Notes: generated by a model not told the origin, from the letters alone. Counted from the first letter of the stretch, positions 15,955 through 26,016 are shown. The stretch: DNA of 59,351 bases from Candidatus Mediterraneibacter excrementavium (GCA_019120275.1 DWVL01000063.1:1-59351); one strand, 5' to 3'. Translations and numbers: made by a program.

Positions 15955-17070
15955 ATGTATAAGGCATTTGGTATTGTTAATTTTGCCGGAAATCACATCC
16001 AGGTAGACGGTCTTCAGGATTACCGTCCTGTAGGAGCTTTCTCATTCCTCGGCCGTTACCGCATCATCGATTTCCCGATCTCTAATATGAGCAACAGCGG
16101 GATCGACAACATTCAGATCTATGTGCGCAGGAAACCCCGTTCCCTGACCGAACATCTCGGGACCGGACGCCACTACAACATCAACTCCAAGCGCGGCAAG
16201 CTGAATATCATGTACACAGAAGCCTCACAGCCGGGTGACATCTACAGCACAGATGTTGAAGCGTACATCGAGAATCTGGACTGCATCGAGAGAATGACAC
16301 AGCCGTACGTTGTGATCGCTCCCAGCTATATGATCTACACCGCTGACTACAGCGAGTTCCTGAACGAACACATTGAGTCCGGCGCAGACATTTCCATGAT
16401 GTATCACTCTGTTGACAATGCAAAGGACGCATTCCTTGCATGCGACACGCTGAACATCAACAAACAGAAAGGCGTGCTTTCTATCGAACTGAACCGCGGA
16501 AATGCAAAGAACAAAAACATCTCCATGGATACCTATGTAATGTCAAAGGAACTTTTCCTTGAGCTCGTAAACAAGGCTCACAAGACATCGTCCATGTATA
16601 CCTTCGCTGATATCCTTAACGAGGAGTGCGAAGACCTTGACATCCGCGCAATCCCCCACAGAGGATATTTCGCGGCAGTCACAGACTTCAAGAGCTACTT
16701 CGATGCAAATATGTCCCTCATCGACCTGAAGAACGCATCCAACCTCTTCAACGATGAGTGGCCGGTATACACCCGCACGAACGACTCCTGCCCGACGCAG
16801 TATTTCGATGACAGTGAAGTAATCTCTTCTGTTGTTTCCAACGGCTGCCTCATCGAAGGAAAAGTTGAGAACTCCATTATCGGAAGAGGCTGTATCATCA
16901 AACCAGGTGCAGTTGTAAAGAACTGCGTGATCTCCGCAGACGTAGTGATCGGCAAAGACGTACATATTGAAAATATGATGGTAGACAAGCACGCGAGAGT
17001 GATCCGCGGCAAGAGGATCATCGCTTCACCGGAAAAACCGGGTTACGTAAAACGGGACGATACCCTGTAA
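15955..17070 (+). CDS. glgD: GlgD, non-catalytic ADP-glucose pyrophosphorylase partner
   Basis: 371 residues. It keeps the nucleotidyltransferase fold (FSFLGRYRIIDFPISNMSNS) and C-terminal hexapeptide repeats, but lacks the GGxGxRL nucleotide loop seen in GlgC: its N-terminus reads KAFGIVNFAGNHI. That is characteristic of the regulatory GlgD subunit. ATG 15955 is preferred to 15946 because AAAGGGGG is 9 bp upstream of it but abuts the other. Gap to glgC is one base, so translation is coupled. Confidence 0.94.
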   Translation: MYKAFGIVNFAGNHIQVDGLQDYRPVGAFSFLGRYRIIDFPISNMSNSGIDNIQIYVRRKPRSLTEHLGTGRHYNINSKRGKLNIMYTEASQPGDIYSTDVEAYIENLDCIERMTQPYVVIAPSYMIYTADYSEFLNEHIESGADISMMYHSVDNAKDAFLACDTLNINKQKGVLSIELNRGNAKNKNISMDTYVMSKELFLELVNKAHKTSSMYTFADILNEECEDLDIRAIPHRGYFAAVTDFKSYFDANMSLIDLKNASNLFNDEWPVYTRTNDSCPTQYFDDSEVISSVVSNGCLIEGKVENSIIGRGCIIKPGAVVKNCVISADVVIGKDVHIENMMVDKHARVIRGKRIIASPEKPGYVKRDDTL

Positions 17071-17104
17071 ATCATCACGCAAACAACATTACTCATAATG
17101 AGCG

Positions 17105-17150
17105 GCGGGGCTGCCGGATGTTTAATAATCCGGCAGCCCCGTTCTTTTTG
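17105..17150 (+). terminator. Terminator of glgCD
   Basis: CGGGGCTGCCGGAT pairs with ATCCGGCAGCCCCG across a short loop, followed by TTCTTTTT. It also sits just past the stop of the converging aconitase gene and may serve both. Confidence 0.9.
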
Positions 17151-17156
17151 TCTGTA

Positions 17157-19427
17157 TTAATTTGCCTTATAGTAATTGATGAGACATCCGTCCAGTATGA
17201 TCTGTCTCTCTGCGTCTGTAAGATCTCCCAGCCTGAAACTGATCTCTGTCAATGCATCTCCGACCACATATGCTTTGATCACATCCGCTTTCTCTTCCAC
17301 TGCTTTCCTCACATCCGGCACGAAGATGTAATCTCCGTTTTTAAATAAGAGATGTTCATGATCTTCATCGGTAAGGAACGGAAGCATCCCCCAGTTGATG
17401 AGGTTGGAGCGGTAGCGCTTTGTTGCGTATTCCACAGCGATATTTGCCCATCCGCCCAGTACTTTCTGGCAGGATGCCGCCTGCTCTCTGGCGGAACCAT
17501 CGCCCGGTTTTACAGCGAAAATGGTGCTGCCCACGCCGATATTTCCTTTTCCCACTTCCGGATATGTCTTCTGGATCACTGCCATGACCGGCTTCAGCTC
17601 TTCAAGCGCATCGAGCGGGCATGTGCCTGCTTCAATAGCCTTCTGCGCTTTCTGTACTTCCTTTGCCCGTCCCACATATGCCGGATCTTTTCTGGAGAGC
17701 GCGAACTCTGCCAGTCCCAGCGGATTGGAGCGGTAGGAAGATGTCTCGCCTGACGGGATGAGTTCGTCTGTTGTTGTGACCGGATCGTGGATCTCGGATA
17801 CAACTTTCACAATGAGGTTCTCCGGCAGCGCCGACATCTCCGGCCAGTCTTTGATATTCGGCCCGAACTGGATCTCCACATCCGGATCCGCTACGCCGTG
17901 GCTGTCAAATACACGGTTCGCGTAAATGTTGCTGTCGAAATGATATTTCTGTCCTTTGTATTCCACATCCATGGCTGTTGCCGGTGTGAGGAATCCTTTG
18001 TTCGCCGCCGTTGCCGCAATGGAACGTGCATCCATCAGCGCCACGGAAGAAATCTGTCCGCTCTGGAGCTTGCTGCCCTCGCGGTTCGGGAAGTTTCTCG
18101 TCGTATGGCGGATGGAAAGCGCATTGTTCGCCGGGGTGTCGCCCGCACCGAAACACGGTCCGCAGAACGCGGTCTTCACAACCGTTCCGGCTTCCATAAG
18201 GTCAGCCACCGCACCGTTCTTCACCAGTTCCATGTAGACCGGCATACTTGCCGGATATACGCTGAATGTAAATGCATCGGATCCGATATTGTGTCCTTTG
18301 ATGATATCGGCAGCCGCACAGATATTTTCAAATCCGCCGCCGGCGCATCCTGCAATGATACCCTGCTCCACATAAAGTTTTCCGTCACGGATCTTGTCCT
18401 GGAGAGAATAGTCCACCGCACCGTCCAGGCTGACAAGCGCTTTCTGCTCTACATCATGAAGGATGTCTTTCAGATCCGCGTTCAGTTCATCAATCGTGTA
18501 TACATTGCTCGGATGGAACGGCATCGCGATCATCGGTTTGATCTCGCTTAAGTTCACGTATACGCATCCGTCATAATATGTACATGCGCCCGGGTTCAGT
18601 TCTTTGTAGTCATCTTTCCTGCCGTGGATCTCGTAGAACTCTTCGATCTTTTCATCCGTCGTCCAGATGGAGGACAGGCAGGTCGTCTCTGTCGTCATGA
18701 CATCCACACCGATACGGAAGTCTGCACTCAGCTTCTTCACGCCCGGTCCGACAAATTCCATCACTTTATTATTTACATAGCCATTTTTAAATACCGCTCC
18801 AATAATCGCCAGAGCCACATCCTGCGGGCCCACGCCCTTCACCGGCTCGCCGTCCAGATAGATAGCGATCACGCCCGGCATCTTAATATCATAGGTCTTG
18901 TTAAGGAGCTGCTTCACAAGCTCCGGACCGCCCTCGCCCATAGCCATGGTTCCGAGCGCGCCATAGCGTGTATGACTGTCTGAACCAAGGATCATCTTTC
19001 CGCCGCCGGCCAGCATCTCGCGGGCGTACTGGTGGATGACCGCCTGATGCGGCGGTACGTATACGCCGCCGTATTTCTTCGCGCAGGTCAGTCCGAACAT
19101 GTGGTCATCCTCATTGATCGTACCGCCTACCGCACAGAGGCTGTTGTGGCAGTTCGTCAGCACGTACGGGATCGGGAACTTCTCAAGTCCTGACGCGCGT
19201 GCGGTCTGGATAATACCGACAAATGTGATATCATGTGACGTCAGCTTATCGAACTTTATCTGAAGGTTCTCCATATTTCCGGATGTATTGTGCGCGCTTA
19301 AGATCCCGTATGCCATGGTATTCTTCGCAGCCTCTTCCTTCGAGAGGGGAACCTGTACATTTCCTGCATCTTCCACTATCTCGGCGCCGTTCAGGAGATA
19401 AACGCCATTGTCATATAATCTGATCAT
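17157..19427 (-). CDS. acnA: Aconitate hydratase
   Basis: Isomerises citrate to isocitrate with a [4Fe-4S] cluster. 756 residues. Motifs seen: [12 protein letters not shown] and [14 protein letters not shown], which include cluster-ligand cysteines, [13 protein letters not shown] near the active site, and a C-terminal swivel domain with [19 protein letters not shown]. Start follows AAGGAGG. It stands alone with its own promoter (19514-19542) and no isocitrate dehydrogenase beside it. The family also includes homoaconitase-like enzymes, but citrate synthase in the same window favours aconitase. Confidence 0.9.
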   Translation of the reverse strand: MIRLYDNGVYLLNGAEIVEDAGNVQVPLSKEEAAKNTMAYGILSAHNTSGNMENLQIKFDKLTSHDITFVGIIQTARASGLEKFPIPYVLTNCHNSLCAVGGTINEDDHMFGLTCAKKYGGVYVPPHQAVIHQYAREMLAGGGKMILGSDSHTRYGALGTMAMGEGGPELVKQLLNKTYDIKMPGVIAIYLDGEPVKGVGPQDVALAIIGAVFKNGYVNNKVMEFVGPGVKKLSADFRIGVDVMTTETTCLSSIWTTDEKIEEFYEIHGRKDDYKELNPGACTYYDGCVYVNLSEIKPMIAMPFHPSNVYTIDELNADLKDILHDVEQKALVSLDGAVDYSLQDKIRDGKLYVEQGIIAGCAGGGFENICAAADIIKGHNIGSDAFTFSVYPASMPVYMELVKNGAVADLMEAGTVVKTAFCGPCFGAGDTPANNALSIRHTTRNFPNREGSKLQSGQISSVALMDARSIAATAANKGFLTPATAMDVEYKGQKYHFDSNIYANRVFDSHGVADPDVEIQFGPNIKDWPEMSALPENLIVKVVSEIHDPVTTTDELIPSGETSSYRSNPLGLAEFALSRKDPAYVGRAKEVQKAQKAIEAGTCPLDALEELKPVMAVIQKTYPEVGKGNIGVGSTIFAVKPGDGSAREQAASCQKVLGGWANIAVEYATKRYRSNLINWGMLPFLTDEDHEHLLFKNGDYIFVPDVRKAVEEKADVIKAYVVGDALTEISFRLGDLTDAERQIILDGCLINYYKAN

Positions 19428-19513
19428 TATAGCCTCCTTCTTGAATCAGGATCATATCCTTCATGTAAAATGGGCGGGCCATGCATTCAAACCCGCATAT
19501 GCTTAACGTGATT

Positions 19514-19542
19514 ATTCTACCACATTTCATGAAAGGAGTAAA
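19514..19542 (-). promoter_or_regulatory. Promoter of the aconitase gene
   Basis: Minus strand TTTACT, 17-bp spacer, TAGAAT, about 87 bp upstream of the start. Confidence 0.6.
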
Positions 19543-19607
19543 TCCGGTTTGCAAAGTCTGGTTTTTTTAGCCGGCATGTGTTATCATGGACAAAAACATT
19601 ATATTTC

Positions 19608-20771
19608 TTATCCTCTCTCCGTATAATACGCCACAACCAGATCCACCATCCGGTCATAACTCTTCACCCCGTCTGCCTGTCCGTTTACTTTCAGATATGT
19701 ATCGTTGATCCGTTCCGCCGTGTCAGATACCGGGCCTTCATAACGGTCCCAGAATGCATTGTTCGCCGCCAGATCCGGCTCTGCTGCCGCATCGATCAGG
19801 CTCCGGACTTCCTGCCAGCTCTCCGGATCCGCACGGTACAGTGCGTTTGTGCAGTACACCCAGCACGAAAGATACCCGCTGTATCGGAAGTCCTCCCGCT
19901 CCGAACCGATGCACGCCAGGAATGCGATAAAATTCGCCTCCTGCTCCTGCATGAATCCGCGGAGATGGGACAGTTCATGACAGACGGTGAAAGGCTTGTT
20001 GTAGCTTGTCATATCACCGTTATAGTTCGCCTCCACAGTAAACGGAAGATAGATCCCGGTCAGCTGCTGATAAGAAAGGATTTCCGAGAAGATCAGTTCT
20101 TTGGGCCTGGGATAGTATCCTTCCATTGATGTATATGTTTCCGCCAGGCTGTACAGCGCCTCCACGCCGCCTTTCTGCTCAGACTCTTCCAGTACCAGTA
20201 TTCCGTTTTCATCTCTTCCCACGTCATCTGCCAACACATTGACCTGCTCTGTCAGCAGGATACAGACCTCTTTCAGATTTTCCACACTGTAGCTCTCTGT
20301 CACGATCCCTTCTTCCTCAGAAAAAGAGCGGCGGTGATAATTAATGCCGCAGCAGACCGTATACAGAAAAGCAAGAATTCCCGCTGTGAGAAGGACGCCT
20401 GCAATCCATCTGACGATAAGCATGGACGGCTTTTCCTCCACGGCTCCCGCAGGCCCGGATGATCCCGGGGATTTCCAGCATATGCGTACTGTACGGATAA
20501 CCAGGCGGATCCATGTGACCACAAAAACGCACAGCAGCGCATAAATCCCAACCTCCGATACCGAAAATGGAAATACTCCGCTGATCCGGCCGATGCTGCC
20601 GGTCAGCAGCGGGTAGATATGCTCCGCATGCCATTCGGCGAAAGCCGGTACGCGCGCAGACAATATCATAAGCGCCGCACTGGACACAAAAAGGACAGCC
20701 GCCGCGACCATGCGGCGGACTGCCCCTCCTCTTCTTCTGTTATTTTCTCTTGTTTCTCTGGTCTGTGTCAT
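19608..20771 (-). CDS. DUF3810 membrane protein with HExxH-type metalloprotease motif
   Basis: 387 residues. Three membrane helices at about 20-40, 66-88 and 112-133, then an extracytoplasmic domain containing CHELSHLRGFMQEQEANFIA. This has the HExxH form (HELSH) with a downstream ExxxNF and is typical of DUF3810, a putative zinc metallopeptidase family. Its ATG overlaps the stop of the permuted GH3 gene by 4 bp, so it is co-translated with it. The substrate is unknown and peptidase activity is inferred only from the motif. Confidence 0.85.
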   Translation of the reverse strand: MTQTRETRENNRRRGGAVRRMVAAAVLFVSSAALMILSARVPAFAEWHAEHIYPLLTGSIGRISGVFPFSVSEVGIYALLCVFVVTWIRLVIRTVRICWKSPGSSGPAGAVEEKPSMLIVRWIAGVLLTAGILAFLYTVCCGINYHRRSFSEEEGIVTESYSVENLKEVCILLTEQVNVLADDVGRDENGILVLEESEQKGGVEALYSLAETYTSMEGYYPRPKELIFSEILSYQQLTGIYLPFTVEANYNGDMTSYNKPFTVCHELSHLRGFMQEQEANFIAFLACIGSEREDFRYSGYLSCWVYCTNALYRADPESWQEVRSLIDAAAEPDLAANNAFWDRYEGPVSDTAERINDTYLKVNGQADGVKSYDRMVDLVVAYYTERG

Positions 20772-23281
20772 GTTTCCTCACGGTACATCTTCCGGTATGC
20801 CTGATAAATCCTGGACTCTGTAACGCCGCGGATCACATTGGCCGCACAACGCCGCAGTGCCGCTTTGTCCAGTTCACCGGAATTCAGTTTTTTCTTAAGA
20901 TTCCGCACCACCGATCTTCCGCCCGGCATGATCAAGTCATTGCCGGCCTCGATCGCCGCGCTGTGGATCCCAAGATCCTTGCTGGTCGCATACCAGTCTG
21001 TCATCACCAGTCCGTCGAATCCCCATTCATTCCTCAGAACTTTTGTGATGAGATCGTAACTGTTATTTACATAGACTCCGTTGACCTTATTGTAACTGGT
21101 CATCAGTGCTTTCGCGTGTCCTTCCTGCACCGCAATGCGGAATCCCCGCAGATAGATCTCGCGCAGAGCGCGCTCATTTACATTGGCATTGGTACGGTTG
21201 CGGTTGTCTTCCTGGTTGTTGCAGCAGAAATGCTTGATCGTCACAAAACACCCCCGCCTGGACTGCACGCCCCTGCTCATGGCCGCCGCCATCTTCCCGG
21301 TTACCAGCGGATCTTCCGAATAATATTCAAAGTTGCGCCCGCACAGCGGATTGCGGTGGATATTCATGCCCGGAGCCAGCCAGTAAGTCACACCGTACCG
21401 CTCCATCTCTCTGCCTACCGCCTCACCGACACGCTCTACAAGTGCTGTATTCCACGACTGCGCCAGAGCAAGGCCTACCGGAAATGAAGTAACAAACTGA
21501 TAGACGCACGGCTGCTTCTCCGGATCGCCCAGCATCACTTTCTTCACCGGTTCCGGCAGATAAGCAAGCGCCGAGATCATTGGCTCCGCCGCTTTCACGC
21601 TCCCGTTCCTGGTCACTGTGGATATCTTCTGCAGACGCAGGCCGGCAGGTCCGTCAGCCAGACAGACATTCGGGAGGCCCTTATCGATGAAGGATCCTGT
21701 CGTATACCCCGCAGACCCCGGCGCATCAAAGAAGCGGGGGCCGATATGAAATGTTCCCGTACCTGCCACGACTTCACACAGTTCTTCTTCTGTGAGCACA
21801 TCCAGCACCGCGTCCGTTACCGGTGATGTATAAATATCCGGATCACCGTATCCGTGAACTTCTGTTGTGAATGCCGATGCAGACACCGGTATACGCATCA
21901 GATCTGCATCCTGCGTCTCCGCCGCGTCTTTTTCCTCCGCCGTGTCTTTCAGCACCGGCGGATCCATTTCCTTTACTTCCAGCACAACCGGACTGACCGG
22001 CGTACACTGCTCTACGACCACTTCCGCATCCAGTACCAGTGCTGCCACAGCTTCCGTGTCCCTGCTGGACGAACCGAGCCGCATGATGTAATCACCGGCT
22101 TCCAGCACCCATGCCGCATCCGTTTCCCGGTAGGATGCCAGATCTTTCATATCAAAGCTGAGAACAACCGTCTCTTTTTCTCCCGGCGCGATCACACCGG
22201 TTTTGGCAAATGCGGACAGCCGCTGATATTCCTTTGCCATGGCTGTCTGCGGACAGCTTGCATAGAGCTGAACGACTTCTCTGCCTGCATGATCCGAACC
22301 GGTATTGGTCACATTTGCACAAAGGATCACCTTTGTCCCGATCATTTCCACACTTTCTTTTTCAATAGAAAATGTCGTATAGGAGAGACCGTACCCGAAC
22401 GGGTAGCGGGGTTCCACATCATAGCTGTCGAAATACCGGTACCCCACATAGATGCCCTCGCGGTAATATTCCTCGTCAACATCGCCATTCAGATAACTGT
22501 AATCCATTGCAAACGGGATATCTTTATATTTCTTTGGCCATGTATCCACTGTTTTGGCCGACGGCGCTTCTTTACCACTGATCAGATCTGCGAACGCGCG
22601 GCCGCCTTCCATCCCCTGCTGGGCATAGTATACAACTGCACTGATCCCCTCGATCTCATCCAGGAAGCTTAAGTCAAATACCGATCCGACATTGACCGCC
22701 ACAATGAACTTTCCGTAACTTGCAGCGCAGAGAGCGATATTTTCCTTTTCCACACCGGACAGGGAGTATTCATCCTCTTTCAGTTTGCGGTCTGATCCTT
22801 CTCCCGCCTGACGGGAGATCACGTAGATGCAGGTATCCGTTTCAGACTGTTCGATATCTTTAAGGGTGATCATCGGACCGGCCGGATACTGAAAAGGACT
22901 GGCCATGATATTGACCATATCGAATTTCAGAAGTCCCTGCCGGAACTTCTTCACATATGCTTCTTCACTGCGCCGGTACTCTTCCGCATATCTGCCGATC
23001 CAGTCTTTTGTAGTCACGGTAAACCCTGATGTTTCCAGACCTTCCAGAATGCTGATCACATGGCGTTCATGGACTTCTCCTGATCCGGTTCCGCCCTTGA
23101 TCGTCATGTCCGCGCCGGCTCCGTAAAGTGCAATCTTCCCCGGTGTCAGCGGAAGCGTACCGTCATTCTCCAGAAGGACGATCCCTTCCAGTGCAGCTTC
23201 GTAGGATACCCGGGCATTCTCTTTTTCCAGAGCTGTCACTTCATCTGTAAATGCAGCCTTGTTGCGGACTTTCATTTTCAT
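20768..23281 (-). CDS. GH3 beta-glucosidase-like enzyme with permuted domain order
   Basis: 837 residues; the domains are swapped relative to common GH3 enzymes. Residues about 20-300 are the alpha/beta sandwich (LENDGTLPL, AGEGSDR), then a fibronectin III-like domain (EPRYPFGYGLSYTTF to about 420), and only then the TIM barrel (from about 490: LADGPAGLR, APGMNIHRNPLCGRNFEYY, VTIKHFCCNNQE) with the nucleophile region VMTDWYA. Domain-inverted GH3 enzymes are known from rumen Butyrivibrio and Ruminococcus. There is no signal peptide, so it probably acts on imported oligosaccharides. It overlaps both neighbours by 4 bp. Confidence 0.93.
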   Translation of the reverse strand: MKMKVRNKAAFTDEVTALEKENARVSYEAALEGIVLLENDGTLPLTPGKIALYGAGADMTIKGGTGSGEVHERHVISILEGLETSGFTVTTKDWIGRYAEEYRRSEEAYVKKFRQGLLKFDMVNIMASPFQYPAGPMITLKDIEQSETDTCIYVISRQAGEGSDRKLKEDEYSLSGVEKENIALCAASYGKFIVAVNVGSVFDLSFLDEIEGISAVVYYAQQGMEGGRAFADLISGKEAPSAKTVDTWPKKYKDIPFAMDYSYLNGDVDEEYYREGIYVGYRYFDSYDVEPRYPFGYGLSYTTFSIEKESVEMIGTKVILCANVTNTGSDHAGREVVQLYASCPQTAMAKEYQRLSAFAKTGVIAPGEKETVVLSFDMKDLASYRETDAAWVLEAGDYIMRLGSSSRDTEAVAALVLDAEVVVEQCTPVSPVVLEVKEMDPPVLKDTAEEKDAAETQDADLMRIPVSASAFTTEVHGYGDPDIYTSPVTDAVLDVLTEEELCEVVAGTGTFHIGPRFFDAPGSAGYTTGSFIDKGLPNVCLADGPAGLRLQKISTVTRNGSVKAAEPMISALAYLPEPVKKVMLGDPEKQPCVYQFVTSFPVGLALAQSWNTALVERVGEAVGREMERYGVTYWLAPGMNIHRNPLCGRNFEYYSEDPLVTGKMAAAMSRGVQSRRGCFVTIKHFCCNNQEDNRNRTNANVNERALREIYLRGFRIAVQEGHAKALMTSYNKVNGVYVNNSYDLITKVLRNEWGFDGLVMTDWYATSKDLGIHSAAIEAGNDLIMPGGRSVVRNLKKKLNSGELDKAALRRCAANVIRGVTESRIYQAYRKMYREET

Positions 23282-23637
23282 TTCAGCATTTCATCCTTTC
23301 TGTCGAGGATCGCCTCAACCGCCGCGCATGCCGGGCAGTCGCAGTATTTCGCGCCCGCCGCCTTAATTTCTTTCGCATGTGCCGCCACTTCCTTCGTCTT
23401 CTCCGGCCCGAATACCTGTGCGCCGCCTTCGGACTCCGCAAATGCGATCAGCATATCAATGGGCATGATATCGCCTTCCAGTTCCGCGATATACTTTTCT
23501 GTCTCCGCCGCTTCATTCTCTGTCCCGAGCGCATCCAGCCACGCCTGTCCCGCCGCTTTTGCCTCTGCACTGCAGGAGAAGGCCTCCATCATTTCCTTTG
23601 TCTTCTGAGCAACATAGTCACGTACTTCTTTCGTCAT
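23278..23637 (-). CDS. Small conserved protein, often labelled Hsp90-type chaperone
   Basis: 119 residues, soluble, helical and acidic, with a C-terminal Cys cluster (KYCDCPACAAVEAIL). Lachnospiraceae proteins of this size and sequence are widely labelled molecular chaperone Hsp90. I see no GHKL ATPase motif, so that name should not be taken as function. Start follows AAAGGAG. Its stop codon overlaps the start of the GH3 gene, giving an operon of this gene, GH3 and DUF3810. The CxCxxC could bind metal. Confidence 0.75.
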   Translation of the reverse strand: MTKEVRDYVAQKTKEMMEAFSCSAEAKAAGQAWLDALGTENEAAETEKYIAELEGDIMPIDMLIAFAESEGGAQVFGPEKTKEVAAHAKEIKAAGAKYCDCPACAAVEAILDRKDEMLK

Positions 23638-23689
23638 GGTAAACTCCTTTCTTTATTGTGATATTTTTATATTGCACCTTTTATCACAT

Positions 23690-24130
23690 TCACTGTATTC
23701 CCAGAGAAGCCAGCTTCAGGTTCTCGTCAAAGGCAAATGTATAACGGATATCCACATTTTCATAGGACGCCGCCACATACGCGACTGCCGCTGTCGTACC
23801 GCGCTGAGTCACCTCTGTCGTTGTAATGCTGCTGATCTCCTGAAATGCGCCCCAGTCTTCCGAGACTCTGGCCTTCGCCTCATCCATCCGCTCCTGATTC
23901 ATAATATCCGCCATCTCATCAACGGACATCGCCTTCAGGCCCTTGTAATCCTCTGCGTTGATACAGTCCACAACCTGCCCGGACAGTTCTTCGATCTCCG
24001 CCTTGTCAAAAACCTCGCTTTCCGACAGATCCTTGTTCTTCGGCATTGCAAAATAAATCGCGGTTGCGGCGATCACTACAAAAATAATAGAAATGATAAT
24101 GCTGATCTTTTTTTTCCTGTCTGTTTTCAT
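23690..24130 (-). CDS. DUF3887-like membrane-anchored protein
   Basis: 146 residues: a short basic N-terminus (MKTDRKKK), one membrane helix (about 9-27) and a small extracytoplasmic domain resembling DUF3887 (cystatin-like fold). Start 24130 has AAGGTGG upstream; the frame extends further 5' but without a site. No catalytic motif is visible. Role unknown. Confidence 0.7.
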   Translation of the reverse strand: MKTDRKKKISIIISIIFVVIAATAIYFAMPKNKDLSESEVFDKAEIEELSGQVVDCINAEDYKGLKAMSVDEMADIMNQERMDEAKARVSEDWGAFQEISSITTTEVTQRGTTAAVAYVAASYENVDIRYTFAFDENLKLASLGIQ

Positions 24131-24234
24131 CGTAATATCCACCTTATAAATTATGCTGCTTCTATTATAGCCGACTGCGGGGGAAAACGGAAGATTTTTT
24201 GTGGATGCCGCGTCCGGACACATCTGCACTTCAT

Positions 24235-25395
24235 CTATTGCTGCATCCTGCACTGCACATTCAGCAGCCGGAATACCTGCTCCGCGGTATCAGTAATATT
24301 TTTCCGGGCATTTTCCGGAGCCATCGCCTCTTCCAGTGTAACAGCGCTCCTTAAGATCGGGAAAAACGCATCTATTCCCTTTTCATTGCACGTTTTTGCA
24401 TCTTCCGTAACACTCCCGGCAAACGCGATCACGGGTTTCCCGTATTTTTTTGCAATCGCAGCCACGCCGACCGGCGCCTTGCCCATAGCAGTCTGCCCGT
24501 CAAGACGGCCTTCTCCTGTAACGACTACATCCGCGTCTCTGATGGATTTCTCCAGTCCGGTTTCTTCTATAACAATTTTAATTCCCGATTTAAGTTCCGC
24601 GTTCATAAAGGTAAGGAATGCGAACCCAAGGCCTCCTGCCGCCCCTGTCCCGGGAAATTCAGGATCAGCATCCGGATACTTTGCTTTTGCAAGTTCTGCA
24701 TATTTCTTCATCCAGCAGTCCATTTCTTTGATCATTTCCGGATCTGCACCCTTCTGAGGTCCGAATACTGCGCTGCACCCCTGAGGACCGCAGAGCGGAT
24801 TTGTCACATCGCAGGCAATATAAAACCTACATTCTTTCAACTCCGGGATTACCTCTGAATCATCAATCGAATCAAGCATCCTCAGTCCTTTCGCTCCAAA
24901 GGATACCGGATTGCCCTCTTTATCCGTAAAACGATATCCCAGAGCCTGCAGCATGCCGATCCCGCCGTCATTGGTCGCGCTCCCTCCGATCCCGACAAGA
25001 AATCTCCGGCAGCCTTTTTCAATGGCGCTGCGGATCACCTGTCCGACTCCGTAAGTCGTCGTATCCAGCGGATTTCTCTGCGCCGCCGGAACAAGGGTGA
25101 TGCCTGCCGCCCCTGCCATTTCGATCACTGCTGTTTTGCCGTCTTCAATGATCCCATATTCACAGCTTACAGGATCTCCCAGCGGACCGGATACCAACAC
25201 CCGCTGAAGCGTCCCGCCCATTCCGCTGATAAGCGCTTCCACAGTTCCTTCTCCGCCATCCGCCATAGGACTGACCAAGACATCTGCATCCGGTATCGCC
25301 CTGAGGATCCCGGCTCTGATACAGTTTCCGGCTTCCACGGACGAAAGACTCCCTTTTAAAGAATCGATTGCAATAACAACTTTTATTTTCTCCAT
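24235..25395 (-). CDS. Glycerate kinase (GarK/GlxK family)
   Basis: Phosphorylates D-glycerate with ATP, feeding it to glycolysis. 386 residues. Motifs include IAIDSLKGSLSS at the N-terminus, SPMADGGEGTVEAL, GIGGSATNDGGIGMLQALG and GEGRLDGQTAMGKAP, all family signatures. Start follows GGAAGGA. It appears as a single gene with no glyoxylate or tartronate genes around it. The 2- versus 3-phosphoglycerate product cannot be read from sequence. Confidence 0.93.
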   Translation of the reverse strand: MEKIKVVIAIDSLKGSLSSVEAGNCIRAGILRAIPDADVLVSPMADGGEGTVEALISGMGGTLQRVLVSGPLGDPVSCEYGIIEDGKTAVIEMAGAAGITLVPAAQRNPLDTTTYGVGQVIRSAIEKGCRRFLVGIGGSATNDGGIGMLQALGYRFTDKEGNPVSFGAKGLRMLDSIDDSEVIPELKECRFYIACDVTNPLCGPQGCSAVFGPQKGADPEMIKEMDCWMKKYAELAKAKYPDADPEFPGTGAAGGLGFAFLTFMNAELKSGIKIVIEETGLEKSIRDADVVVTGEGRLDGQTAMGKAPVGVAAIAKKYGKPVIAFAGSVTEDAKTCNEKGIDAFFPILRSAVTLEEAMAPENARKNITDTAEQVFRLLNVQCRMQQ

Positions 25396-25492
25396 ATTTT
25401 CAACATCCTTCCACGCGAGGCGGTCGCATACTTGAAAACGCCTCGATCCTTTATCATCTCGAGTGATTTTGCGGAAAACATTTTTCTTTATT

Positions 25493-25591
25493 TTACAATA
25501 GTATAGTTCGTACTTCTCGCTTTTCCAATCCTGTACCGTTAGCTTCTATCATTTCTTTTAATTCTGCAGTCTCACTTTCTTGAAAAAGCAT
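25493..25591 (-). pseudogene. Remnant of an AlbA_2 (Schlafen-like) ATP-binding protein gene
   Basis: A 32-residue frame beginning MLFQESETAELKEM matches the hallmark N-terminus of AlbA_2-domain proteins (ESETVELKE) and then runs into unrelated sequence and a stop. It keeps a perfect ribosome site (AAAGGAG) and a strong promoter with dyad operator. The body of the gene is gone. The region 25396-25492 beyond it holds nothing I recognise. Confidence 0.6.
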
Positions 25592-25624
25592 ACTGCCATC
25601 TCCTTTATTTTCCTCGATGTGTAT

Positions 25625-25677
25625 ATTATAATAAATCACTTTAATCGTGCCAATGTGTTTGACAGGATTGGCACGAT
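25625..25677 (-). promoter_or_regulatory. Promoter with 11-bp inverted-repeat operator
   Basis: Minus strand TTGGCA (25653-25648), 17-bp spacer and TATAAT (25630-25625) point at the AlbA_2 remnant. Perfect arms ATCGTGCCAAT (25644-25654) and ATTGGCACGAT (25667-25677) overlap the -35, so a dimeric regulator probably binds here. Confidence 0.75.
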
Positions 25678-25727
25678 AAATAACACAATCTTGTAACTTT
25701 CTCAGAAGTTTCAGAATAAAATAAAAC

Positions 25728-25752
25728 CCGTAAACATCTCATTTACGGGTTT
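25728..25752 (-). terminator. Terminator downstream of tRNA-Asn
   Basis: Minus strand CCCGTAAA pairs with TTTACGGG, then TTTTATTTT, seven bases beyond the mature tRNA 3' end. Confidence 0.9.
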
Positions 25753-25758
25753 TGTAAG

Positions 25759-25831
25759 CTCCCCCTGTTGGACTTGAACCAACGACACTTCGGTTAACAG
25801 CCGAATGCTCTACCGACTGAGCTAAGGAGGA
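25759..25831 (-). tRNA. tRNA-Asn (GTT)
   Basis: A 73-nt cloverleaf on the minus strand: acceptor TCCTCCT/AGGGGGA, D arm TAGCTCAGTCGGTAGAGCA, anticodon loop CTGTTAA giving GTT, T arm GTTGGTTCAAGTCCAAC. The CCA end is not encoded. It is transcribed after tRNA-Ala, with the structured repeats between them. Confidence 0.97.
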
Positions 25832-25890
25832 TCATTGTGAGGTTTGCACAAATTCCAAACCTGTTTTTTATGCAGTGTGACTGCACCCTT

Positions 25891-26016
25891 CGCATCGTCC
25901 GCACTGCGTGGAGCTCGAAAACAAGTTTTCTCGCTCACGGGCTTGCGCCCTTCGCATCATCCGCACTGCGCGGAGCTCGAAAGCAGAGCTTTCTCGCTCA
26001 CGGGCTTGCGCCCTAT
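25891..26016. repeat. Two tandem copies of the family 2 module between tRNA genes
   Basis: Units of 62-63 bp: CGCATC lead, GAGCTC, a small hairpin, then TCTCGCTCACGGGCTTGCGC and CC. The small hairpin differs between units (GAAAAC-AA-GTTTTC and GAAAGC-AGA-GCTTTC) but stays paired, a compensatory change. The same module lies at 9274-9402. It fills most of the tRNA-Ala to tRNA-Asn spacer. Confidence 0.85.

Noticed and set aside
23278-23637. Genuine Hsp90 chaperone
   Set aside because: At 119 residues and without GHKL ATPase motifs the label is only a database habit for this family.
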